Virus record (IMG/VR): IMGVR_UViG_3300042547_000229 | Coordinates: 1 to 26,439 of that record | DNA from: a virus | DNA length: 26,439 nucleotides | Direction: 5' to 3' (one strand) | Position numbers and translations under genes: made by a program | Shown: piece by piece, positions 19,375 through 26,439 of the stretch | How the letters are laid out: every line of letters starts with the position of its first letter | Numbering within the stretch: position 1 is the first letter of the stretch | Notes under the pieces: model-generated | Database searches by the model: none | What the model was told of the DNA's origin: nothing | The model's input: only the letters and a program-made list of their open reading frames with translations

Positions 19375-21836
19375 CCCAACTTTACATTCAAAACTTGACC
19401 TCCGGTGGGAGTGGGCCGTTTGCATTATTGGACGTAAACGACCTTGACATTGATATGACCTTCACGTTGTACGACTTGGCAAATCCGGTGGGTCGTAGTG
19501 GGTCGTATTCAAAAACTATTTCCATCCCGGCTACCGAACGGAACATATACGCATTAGGGGTCTCACAAGACCTCAACTCCTTTCCGCTCAATTTTTTCGC
19601 TCAACTCAAATCAAATTGCGTTGTAAGTACCGATGGGGTGGAGGTGTTCCGGGGGGTGTTCCGTTTGTTATCAATAAAAACCGACAAAGGCAAAACCACG
19701 TTTGAGTGTTCCATTAGTAGTGCGGAAACCGATTTTTGGACTTTGGCCAACGAAAAATATTTGACCGAGTTAGATTGGGAAGGGTATAACCACGTCAGAA
19801 CCATTGAGTTTGTTGATGATGCCGTATCCAATATGTCCTCATTTATTGCTACATACGGGTTTTGCTACCCGGCCCTTGACACATACGGATTCCCGGACAC
19901 GTTATTTCAACCGAGCATTCAAGGTCAAAACTTAATTACTCAACAAATTGGGTTTTGGAGGTTAATGCCGTGTATGACCTTAAAAACAATTTTGAATGAA
20001 ATCCACAACCAAATAACTCCCGGAACGAGTTACGGAGGCCCGTTCAAGTGGAAAAGCAACTTTTTTGACTCCACGGGAATATTGGACAAAATTGTGGTTA
20101 CGTATCCACAAGACCATTTTGCAAACGGAGACCAAACTGCGGTCAAGGCTTTTCTTGGGGTTACGGGCAGTTACAACCAAAGTGCATTTGTTGCGGGTTC
20201 TTGGTATAGTCCGGTGCAAAATTTGAGTATGAACGGCTTTTATGCGGATTTAAGGTTTGACGACAACTCCACGTCTCCATACTTTGACGACTTACAAACG
20301 ATTTGGACAAATACGTTGTGGGACGTTACCAACTACCGGATTAACCCGTTGCCGGGGTCAAGTGTTTTTGTTTGGAATATTCAAATGACTTTTGACAATA
20401 CCGGAGGGTTAGACCTATGGGTTATGATTGATTGGACGATTGTAAGCAACGTGAGTGCCGCATACGTCTCCGTTCCCGCAAGTTATCAAGGGACAAATCA
20501 ACTCTACCGATGCCCGGCCGGGGAAAAGACCCGTCTTGCAATTACCGGTCAATTATTGAACCCTAACAACACGATGGTATCTCCGAAGGTGTGGGTTTTT
20601 GACCCATTATTTGGTAGCACGACTTATGAAGTTTATGGGGGAGGAGATACCACAATGTTTATTGAGGCGTACAATACCGGGTTCGGGGACATACCGGGAG
20701 TCAATATGATACCAAAGGGAGTGAAGGCCTCTGATTTTATACTTGACCTTCAAAAAACTTTCAACCTAATGATTTATGCCGACCCGACCGAACCACGGGT
20801 CATCCGGTACGAGCCATACAATTGGTTTTATGACGTGTTGAATGTCAACCCATCGTTCACTCCAACTGCGGTAGATTGGACAAAAAAGGTTGACGTAAAC
20901 GGATTATTCAACATTACTCCCGGAGACACAACCGCAAAACGGAGGTACACGCTCCGAAATAAGCAAATGGGCGATAGATTGTCAAATACACATTTATCCG
21001 ATACCGGCATTCCCTACGGGCAAAGGATTTATGACGTAAACAACCAATTTGCCGTGGATGAGCAAGTAGTTGAGACGATGTACGGCTCTTTACCAATAGC
21101 CTCTTTTGGTATGGACTTTATTACCGGGAGGACTTTTGACCAAGACGGGAACGGGGTGGTTACCCCAAGAGTGCCGGGATACCGATGGGCATACGTTAAG
21201 TTGATTAACCTACCAAACTCCCAAGTATGGTACCTAATGGACACAAACAACACCGCATCCGTAAAGACGAAATGGCCATACATCGGCCATCTTGACGACC
21301 CGTGGAGTCCGACCGCAGATTTGAATTTTGGTATGGCCCGTGAGGTTTATTACACGGCATACATATACCAAACCATCCCCGGCTCACAACTGCCATCATT
21401 AGCCGAGATTACTGCAAACAATGGGTTCAATAATTATTACTACACATATTTTCAAGAGTTGGCCTCATCCGATGCTTTGGAGGTTGAGTTGTCGGTGGTG
21501 TTAAGTGCAACCGATATTGCGACCTTGAACTTTCAAAATCCGATTTATTACGACAACCTACTTTGGAGGCTTGTATCAATTACCGGGTACAAGTTTGGGA
21601 GCACGTTGCCGTGCCGGGCAAGGTTGAGGCGAACGATTACCGGAGGAGGAGGTACAAAGACGTTGCCTTATTTGGGGACGTATCCGGTGGCGAAGCAAGA
21701 TTATGACACGACTTTGGCTTTGACTCCGGAGCGTGAGTACATTTCAAGGATGAGTGCGTTCCGGGGTGGATACGTAAAGCCAAGTATTGACCAACCCCTT
21801 GAACCGGTTTACAACGATGACGGACTCCCGACTTAA
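19371..21836 (+). CDS. Large tail/baseplate structural protein
   Basis: 821 residues. The N-terminus (DLDIDMTFTLYDLANPVG, then SGSYSKTISIPATERN, then VEVFRGVFRLLSIKTDKG) fits the start of Bacteroidota phage tail proteins that carry SKTI.IPxTxxN. The rest is beta-rich with many aromatic residues and no enzyme motif, as for a baseplate hub or distal tail protein. A glycine run (ITGGGGTKTLP) lies near the C-terminus. It overlaps the preceding structural gene by 4 bases and is followed, 9 bases later, by the tape measure. Confidence 0.7.
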   Translation: MTQLYIQNLTSGGSGPFALLDVNDLDIDMTFTLYDLANPVGRSGSYSKTISIPATERNIYALGVSQDLNSFPLNFFAQLKSNCVVSTDGVEVFRGVFRLLSIKTDKGKTTFECSISSAETDFWTLANEKYLTELDWEGYNHVRTIEFVDDAVSNMSSFIATYGFCYPALDTYGFPDTLFQPSIQGQNLITQQIGFWRLMPCMTLKTILNEIHNQITPGTSYGGPFKWKSNFFDSTGILDKIVVTYPQDHFANGDQTAVKAFLGVTGSYNQSAFVAGSWYSPVQNLSMNGFYADLRFDDNSTSPYFDDLQTIWTNTLWDVTNYRINPLPGSSVFVWNIQMTFDNTGGLDLWVMIDWTIVSNVSAAYVSVPASYQGTNQLYRCPAGEKTRLAITGQLLNPNNTMVSPKVWVFDPLFGSTTYEVYGGGDTTMFIEAYNTGFGDIPGVNMIPKGVKASDFILDLQKTFNLMIYADPTEPRVIRYEPYNWFYDVLNVNPSFTPTAVDWTKKVDVNGLFNITPGDTTAKRRYTLRNKQMGDRLSNTHLSDTGIPYGQRIYDVNNQFAVDEQVVETMYGSLPIASFGMDFITGRTFDQDGNGVVTPRVPGYRWAYVKLINLPNSQVWYLMDTNNTASVKTKWPYIGHLDDPWSPTADLNFGMAREVYYTAYIYQTIPGSQLPSLAEITANNGFNNYYYTYFQELASSDALEVELSVVLSATDIATLNFQNPIYYDNLLWRLVSITGYKFGSTLPCRARLRRTITGGGGTKTLPYLGTYPVAKQDYDTTLALTPEREYISRMSAFRGGYVKPSIDQPLEPVYNDDGLPT

Positions 21837-21845
21837 CGAAAAACA

Positions 21846-23789
21846 ATGGCAGATACACGCAAAATAGTATTTGAGTTTGAGGCAACGGCCGAGAACCCGG
21901 CTACCAAATTCAAAAGCCTCAAAGAGGAGATACGGGCCATTCAAAGAGAAATGGCTCAAATGTCTATGGCCGGGGACGTTACGAGTGAGCGGTTCCAAGC
22001 GTTGAATGCCCGTGCCGGGGAGTTGAAAGACACGATGGGGGATTTGGCCGGCCAAATTGGGGCATTGGCCTCCGATACCCCCAAACTTGACTTATTTGCG
22101 GAAGGAATTAAGGGCATTAGTGCCGGGTTCCAAGTTGCCCAAGGTTCGGTGGCTTTGTTCGGGGAGGAGAACGAGGACTTGCAAAAGCAAATGGTCAAGT
22201 TGCAAGCCGTTATGCTCGTTACAAACGGGTTAACGGAGATAGCCAATATGCTCCAAAAGAACTCCCGGATAGCGACCCTACTCCGGGCCCAAGCACAAAT
22301 CTTTTTGAACTCATCGTTGGTATCCGGTGCGGTTGCGGTTACGGGGTTCAGCCGTGCAATGGCGGCCTCCGGTATTGGCCTTTTGGTCGTGGGTTTGGGG
22401 GCAGCGGTCGCTTTATTGGCCCAATTTGCAACACGGGCGAGGGAGTCCGAAATGGCGGTGGGAAAACAAGCGAAGGCCCAAGAGGAGTACAACCGGGTGC
22501 TTGAAATTTACGATACCCAAATGAGGGCAGTTAAGGCATCAGCCGAGGCAAGAGGGGCAACGGAGAAGGAATTGTACGAGGTTGACAAAAGGATTGCCGA
22601 GGGTAGGCTTCAATTAATGCGGATAGAAATGAACGCATTGAAGGCCCGGCACGAAGCGTCAAAGCAATTTTTGGAGGAGGAGATAGACGACTTTGTTTAT
22701 TGGTTCAAGGCATTATCAGCCGTTGACCCAAGTGGGATGCTTGCACAATGGTTCTCCGATATTCCGAAGGCCTCCAAAGCAAACTCTGATTTGACCTACG
22801 AGGTGGATAAGTTGACGGCTGAAATAAACGAGCAAGAGGCGGCAATAAAGAAACTTGACACGGCTTGGGGTAAATCAACGGAGCAAAGGTCAAAGGATGC
22901 TCAAAAGGCCGAGGAGGAACGAAACCGGATAGCAAGGGAGAGGGAGCAACAAAGGATAAAGGAGGCATCCGAGATAAGCGACCCGGCTATGCAACCAATT
23001 ACGGACGTGTTCAAAATAGTCTTTGGGATGACCAAAGAAAAGTACTTGGAGGTTCAAACCGGGAAGGCCGAACTTGATAAATTTTGGAGGAATTACCACG
23101 CAACCGAAAGACAATTGAGTGATGCCTCCGAGTTGGAGCAATTGATTTCGGCATTAAAATTATCCGGAGCGACTGAGTTGCAGATACAAGAGGAGACCGA
23201 AATTCTGAAAAAGCAACAAGCCGATAAGTGGAGGAGGATTGACACAAATGCAAAAAAGGATAAGCGAGACCAAGACAAAAAAGCATTAAAGGAGGAAAGG
23301 CTTCAAGCGTTAATGGACTTTGGTGCTTTGCTTACGGGCCTTGGCCAAATAGTTGAGAACACGTCCAAGTCCGACCGGGAGTCTCGCAAAAAGGCTTTTG
23401 AGTTCAACAAAAAGTTGTCCATAGCGGCAACTTTGATTGAGACCTACGTGGGTGCTCAAAGAGCGTTCACAAGTGCCGGGAACCCCATTCTTGGAGCATT
23501 AGCAGCTGCCGCTGCCTTGGCCTCCGGTCTTGCCCGTGTTACGGCCATTAAGCGGCAAACCTTTGATGCTCCAAGTGAGGAGAAACCAACGGAGACAACC
23601 CCGGCCTCTGCTCCCCCAATTACGGCCCGGCCTCCGGACGAAAGGTCAACCGGAGCGGATGAGTTCGGCAACGTTCCCGGTGGAATGAGTCAACCTCAAA
23701 CGATAAGGGCATACGTGGTTGACCGGGACATTCGTGGAGCGGAGGAGCGGAATGACCAAATAACGAGATTTGCACGGGTGGGATTTTGA
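21846..23789 (+). CDS. Tail tape measure protein
   Basis: 647 residues. Long charged coiled-coil segments (near 20-70 and 300-480), a hydrophobic segment at about 174-194 (GIGLLVVGLGAAVALLA) and a C-terminal part with LSIAATLIETYVGAQRAF, GALAAAAALASGLARVTAIKRQTFD are typical of tape measure proteins. Such a protein sets tail length, is coated by the chaperone products, and leaves the virion during DNA entry. Using the usual 0.15 nm per residue, the tail would be near 97 nm. The disordered Pro-rich tail after 590 (EEKPTETTPASAPP) is common in this family. Confidence 0.88.
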   Translation: MADTRKIVFEFEATAENPATKFKSLKEEIRAIQREMAQMSMAGDVTSERFQALNARAGELKDTMGDLAGQIGALASDTPKLDLFAEGIKGISAGFQVAQGSVALFGEENEDLQKQMVKLQAVMLVTNGLTEIANMLQKNSRIATLLRAQAQIFLNSSLVSGAVAVTGFSRAMAASGIGLLVVGLGAAVALLAQFATRARESEMAVGKQAKAQEEYNRVLEIYDTQMRAVKASAEARGATEKELYEVDKRIAEGRLQLMRIEMNALKARHEASKQFLEEEIDDFVYWFKALSAVDPSGMLAQWFSDIPKASKANSDLTYEVDKLTAEINEQEAAIKKLDTAWGKSTEQRSKDAQKAEEERNRIAREREQQRIKEASEISDPAMQPITDVFKIVFGMTKEKYLEVQTGKAELDKFWRNYHATERQLSDASELEQLISALKLSGATELQIQEETEILKKQQADKWRRIDTNAKKDKRDQDKKALKEERLQALMDFGALLTGLGQIVENTSKSDRESRKKAFEFNKKLSIAATLIETYVGAQRAFTSAGNPILGALAAAAALASGLARVTAIKRQTFDAPSEEKPTETTPASAPPITARPPDERSTGADEFGNVPGGMSQPQTIRAYVVDRDIRGAEERNDQITRFARVGF

Positions 23790-23798
23790 GTATCTTTG
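23769..23798 (+). promoter_or_regulatory. Possible internal rightward promoter before the methyltransferase
   Basis: TTTG (23769-23772), 18 bases, TATCTTTG (23791-23798). The -7 box is a perfect TAnnTTTG; the spacer is one base shorter than usual. It ends 17 bases before the ATG at 23816 and overlaps the end of the tape measure gene. Confidence 0.5.
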
Positions 23799-23815
23799 AA
23801 AAAACTTTTTCAATT

Positions 23816-24454
23816 ATGACCGAAAATACCGACCCAATGCGTAGAGCATTAGAGTTTGTCCAAATTGCCGCAAAATACCCGACTGCTTGGATAGGCCACG
23901 GAATGTTTGCTATCCAACTTGTCTCCGAGTTAAAGCCGAAGGTGGTGGTTGACCTTGGGGTTGACTACGGATTCTCAACCTTTTGTTTCAATTATCCCGG
24001 AGTGGCCGAGGTTTACGGGATTGATTCTTTTGAGGGGGATGGGCATGCCGGCAAGAAAAACACGTATCCTTTGGTAATGGGGCAAATGATTGCACAAACC
24101 GCAGTGTACAAAGTCCCCAAAATCAATTTTATTAAAGGGTTTTTCAACGAGGTTGCCGAAGCGTGGCCGGAGGGAACGAAGATTGACGTACTACACATAG
24201 ACGGGTATCATTCCTACGATGCCGTCCGGGAGGACTTTGAAACGTGGGGCAAGTTTTTGTCCGATGACGGGGTAGTGTTGTTCCACGACACAATTTCGTT
24301 CAAGGATGACGTGGGCCGATTTTTTAACGAATTGCCGGGGGAGTACAAAATGAACTATGAGCATTCCAACGGACTTGGGGTGTGGACACGTAGCGAGAAG
24401 ACATTTGAGGCATTAACCAAAATCAAAAACAATTATGGAACAATTAGTCTATGA
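23816..24454 (+). CDS. Class I SAM-dependent methyltransferase (Methyltransf_24-like)
   Basis: 212 residues. VVVDLGVDYGFSTFCF is the SAM-binding motif I region, EVYGIDSFEGD the strand 2 acidic motif, and IDVLHIDGYHSYDAVREDFETW with VVLFHDT the later motifs. These fit the Methyltransf_24 group, whose members mainly modify sugars and small molecules. Between the tape measure and the protease it is out of place, and it may have its own promoter; it may decorate a virion glycan, or be a moron. The ATG at 23816 is chosen over a TTG at 23786 because it follows the promoter. It overlaps the next gene by 20 bases. Confidence 0.8.
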   Translation: MTENTDPMRRALEFVQIAAKYPTAWIGHGMFAIQLVSELKPKVVVDLGVDYGFSTFCFNYPGVAEVYGIDSFEGDGHAGKKNTYPLVMGQMIAQTAVYKVPKINFIKGFFNEVAEAWPEGTKIDVLHIDGYHSYDAVREDFETWGKFLSDDGVVLFHDTISFKDDVGRFFNELPGEYKMNYEHSNGLGVWTRSEKTFEALTKIKNNYGTISL

Positions 24455-25496
24455 AATTACGATTGACGAGGTGGACGAGTCGGTCAACTTTGTAGCGTTA
24501 ACGGACGACCCGGCCATTCAAAGGTCTTTTATGGCCTTCAACCGGGCAAAGGACTCCATCAAGTTTAGTGGGGACTCAACTCAACGGACGATATTCGGGC
24601 CGTTGATTTTGGCCGATACTCCCATATTGAGGGTCAATAAGGGCCGGGAGTATTACGTTACATTTCCGAAGCCCACCATCCGAAAGATAGTGGAAAAGTT
24701 TTTCAAAGCGAACAACCAACACAACGTCAATGCGTACCACAAAATCCCCATTGACGGCTTGTATATGTACGAGTCTATGATTACCGATTTCTCCCGTGGG
24801 ATTAAAAACCCAAAGGGGTATGAGGACGTTCCGGAGGGCAGTTGGTATGGAGCCTACAAAGTTGAGAACGATGAGGTGTGGGATGATTTCATTAAGACCG
24901 GGGTCTTTACCGGGTTCAGCGTTGAAGGGTTTTTCGGCCTTGACAAAAAAGAGGGTGGAGACGAATTTGAGTCTTACAATGATTACGGGGAGGAGGTTCG
25001 GAACAACGCAAAGAGGGGTATTGAGTTGAACGAGAAGAACGGGAACAAGTGTGCCGAAGCCGAAGGCAAAATCCGAGCGAGACAACTTGCGGACGGCCGG
25101 AACATTTCGTTATCAACCATAAAAAGGATGCATTCCTTTTTGTCCCGTGCGGAAACGTACTACGATGGTGCCGATAGCCAAAACGATTGTGGGTACATTT
25201 CCTATCTTTTGTGGGGGGGAAAGTCCGGGTTGTCTTGGGCAAGAAACAAATTGAGGGAGTTAGGCGAACTTGAATCCCAATATTTTGATTTGCCAAGTCC
25301 GGGGGATAGTGAGGGATTGACCGACTTTATGAACCGGTGTATGGCCGATGACAAAATGAACTCCGAGTTTCCGGATAGCGACCAACGATATGCGGTTTGC
25401 GTATCACAAACGAAAAAATATGAGGCTGATTTTGAGCAAGTTAGGTCGGGACTTTTGGATGAGATTTCTCTTTTTCTGCAAACTTTTGACCATTAA
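24435..25496 (+). CDS. XkdF-like prohead protease with added C-terminal modules
   Basis: 353 residues. The first 170 match the XkdF (Peptidase_S78_2) family: SVNFVALTDDPAIQRSF (16-32), AYHKIPIDG with His102, EGSWYGAYKVENDEVWDDF and GFSVEGFF with Ser162, which are candidate catalytic His and Ser. A second module (194-275; RGIELNEKNGNKCAE to LLWGGKSGLSWARNKL) is a phage domain of unknown role. A third short module (LTDFMNRCMADDKMN to AVCVSQ) with paired cysteines is also known from phage head proteins. The protease would cut the scaffold and head proteins. It overlaps the methyltransferase by 20 bases and is followed by the scaffold-like gene and the capsid gene. Confidence 0.8.
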   Translation: MEQLVYEITIDEVDESVNFVALTDDPAIQRSFMAFNRAKDSIKFSGDSTQRTIFGPLILADTPILRVNKGREYYVTFPKPTIRKIVEKFFKANNQHNVNAYHKIPIDGLYMYESMITDFSRGIKNPKGYEDVPEGSWYGAYKVENDEVWDDFIKTGVFTGFSVEGFFGLDKKEGGDEFESYNDYGEEVRNNAKRGIELNEKNGNKCAEAEGKIRARQLADGRNISLSTIKRMHSFLSRAETYYDGADSQNDCGYISYLLWGGKSGLSWARNKLRELGELESQYFDLPSPGDSEGLTDFMNRCMADDKMNSEFPDSDQRYAVCVSQTKKYEADFEQVRSGLLDEISLFLQTFDH

Positions 25497-25509
25497 GGTA
25501 TTTGACACT

Positions 25510-26148
25510 ATGAGCATTATTCAAAAAATGGCCGACCTCAAAAATGAGATAGCCAAATTGCGGAACAAGTACAACGAGAACGGATACTCGTACAAAACGG
25601 AGGACGGCACAACCTTTGTTGCCGACTCTGAATTGGCAAAAGACGTGCATTTGTACGTTATTGACGAGACCGGGAACAAACTTGATGCTCCCGTGGGTAG
25701 TTACAAGATTGAAGGAGTTGGTATGGTGGAGGTCGCTGAAAACGGGATGATTTCAAATATCGTTACCGAGACCCCGGAAGGGGATGGAACCGGAACGGGA
25801 GACGGGATGGGAGGCAACGGGGATGGTTCCGGTGGAGGTATGGCCCCTTCAATTTCCGAGGAGGATATGATGAAGATTGTGGCTATGGTGGTGGGTAAGT
25901 TGAAGGAGGAAATGGCCTCCGAGTTTTCAGCCGTTTCGTCTTTGACCCAAAAGGTGGAGGGCGAGTTTCAATCCGTAACCAAATCCATCGTGGCCCTTGC
26001 GGACGTGGTGGAAAAGTTGGGCGAGTCTCCACAAACCCCTCCCAAAAAAGACCCATTCGCTTTTGCGAAACAAGGCCCGTCCCGTGAGGATAGGGTTCAA
26101 CAACTTGCCGAAACTCTCAAATCACTCAAAACCAATCTAAACAAATAA
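25510..26148 (+). CDS. Scaffold-like head protein
   Basis: 212 residues from the ATG at 25510. A short coiled coil (IQKMADLKNEIAKLRNKY) precedes a compact strand-rich domain (TTFVADSELAKDVHLYVID, KIEGVGMVEVAENG). A Gly/Asp linker (DGTGTGDGMGGNGDG) follows, then a second helix and coiled coil (EEDMMKIVAMVVGKLKEEMA onward) and a charged C-terminus. Position between the protease and the capsid gene, helical content and flexible middle fit a scaffold. An upstream extended frame from 25390 is inside the protease gene and is not used. Confidence 0.65.
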   Translation: MSIIQKMADLKNEIAKLRNKYNENGYSYKTEDGTTFVADSELAKDVHLYVIDETGNKLDAPVGSYKIEGVGMVEVAENGMISNIVTETPEGDGTGTGDGMGGNGDGSGGGMAPSISEEDMMKIVAMVVGKLKEEMASEFSAVSSLTQKVEGEFQSVTKSIVALADVVEKLGESPQTPPKKDPFAFAKQGPSREDRVQQLAETLKSLKTNLNK

Positions 26149-26151
26149 GCC

Positions 26152-26439
26152 ATGCCTTTTTCATTTCCCGGTGCTGCCAACGGCTATGCCGCAATTTCCA
26201 CCTATACGGAGGAGCAACAACTCCCCCTATTGACCAAGTTGGTCACAAAACCAACCTCGGTCAACAGCTTGACTCCGATTACCGGGGTAAAGTACCGGAC
26301 TCAAATGACCATTGTCAGTTCGTCCATCGTCTTCCAAAGTGCTTCTGCGTGTGCGTGGAATGCTACCGGGGACGTGAGTTTTCAAGGTCGTGTATTGGAG
26401 GTTGCTCCAATTAAAATCCAAACCGAGTTGTGCCCACGC
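26152..26439 (+). CDS. Major capsid protein (N-terminal 96 residues; runs off right edge)
   Basis: 96 codons from the ATG at 26152 with no stop before the window end. The pattern STYTEEQQLPLLTKLVTKPTS, then TPITGVKYRTQM, ASACAWNATGDVSFQGRVLEVAPIKIQTELCP, matches the N-terminus of Bacteroidota phage capsid proteins, including the aromatic-containing SACAW and ELCP. The start follows the scaffold stop by 3 bases. The call rests on an N-terminal fragment, but the place right after the protease and scaffold genes supports it. Confidence 0.78.
   Translation, partial: MPFSFPGAANGYAAISTYTEEQQLPLLTKLVTKPTSVNSLTPITGVKYRTQMTIVSSSIVFQSASACAWNATGDVSFQGRVLEVAPIKIQTELCPR

Noticed and set aside
21956-22492. 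Leftward open frame of 178 codons
   Set aside because: Antisense to the tape measure gene, whose coiled-coil and membrane segments are clearly the real product.
1-26439. Integrase, attachment sites, CRISPR arrays, tRNA genes, insertion sequences
   Set aside because: Looked for and not seen: no recombinase motif, no regular spaced repeats, no cloverleaf or transposase found by reading.

Overview
The window looks like a large piece of a tailed double-stranded DNA phage (siphovirus-like) infecting a member of the Bacteroidota. Four reasons support this. (1) The clearest promoters fit the Bacteroidota form TTTG-N19/20-TAnnTTTG rather than TTGACA/TATAAT. (2) Shine-Dalgarno sequences are nearly absent; radC is the one clear exception. 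(3) The virion genes (terminase pair, tail assembly pair, tape measure, XkdF-type protease, capsid start) are of the kind seen in Bacteroidota siphoviruses. (4) No ribosomal, tRNA or host metabolic gene is present. No integrase or classical repressor/Cro pair is visible, so lysogeny has no support here. Family names come from reading motifs in the translations; no database search was run.

Layout. Positions 1-566 (+) hold the end of a rightward transcript: the C-terminus of a coiled-coil protein and a VRR-NUC-like nuclease. Positions 527-9678 are read leftward in at least four transcription units. The one nearest the divergence point (9678 to 8254) encodes an ERF recombinase, an unknown protein and an SSB-like protein, and ends at a strong terminator. 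The next (8126 to 5269) encodes a small protein, a RadC-like protein, a winged-helix replication protein, a DnaB-type helicase and a GNAT-like protein. The third (5172 to 2246) is tightly overlapped and encodes small unknown proteins, a probable one-piece spanin, a DnaA-domain-IV-like protein, a sigma-like factor and a small membrane protein. The last (2155 to 527) encodes three small unknowns, an amidase endolysin and a PD-(D/E)XK nuclease. Three of these units, plus one isolated leftward gene at 16885-17331, start with near-identical promoters; the ERF unit has a weaker one.

From 9782 rightward, after an AT-rich divergent region, come an HTH protein and a six-gene enzyme cassette (GP88-like, ParB-like, SAM methyltransferase, glycosyltransferase-like, PAPS-reductase-like/IbrA, ParB-like/IbrB). 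Then follow the terminase subunits, a tail assembly chaperone with a probable -1 frameshift extension, tail completion and structural proteins, the tape measure, a second SAM methyltransferase, the XkdF-type protease, a scaffold-like protein and the first 96 codons of the major capsid protein. Tail genes therefore precede head genes, and no portal gene is visible.

Most notable features: a repeated CCACTTAA-type leader element just upstream of many leftward start codons; the apparent complete absence of GATC; an early-type promoter driving an isolated gene inside the late operon; lysis genes sited in early-type units; and the enzyme cassette before the terminase. There is no stretch over 300 bases without a gene.
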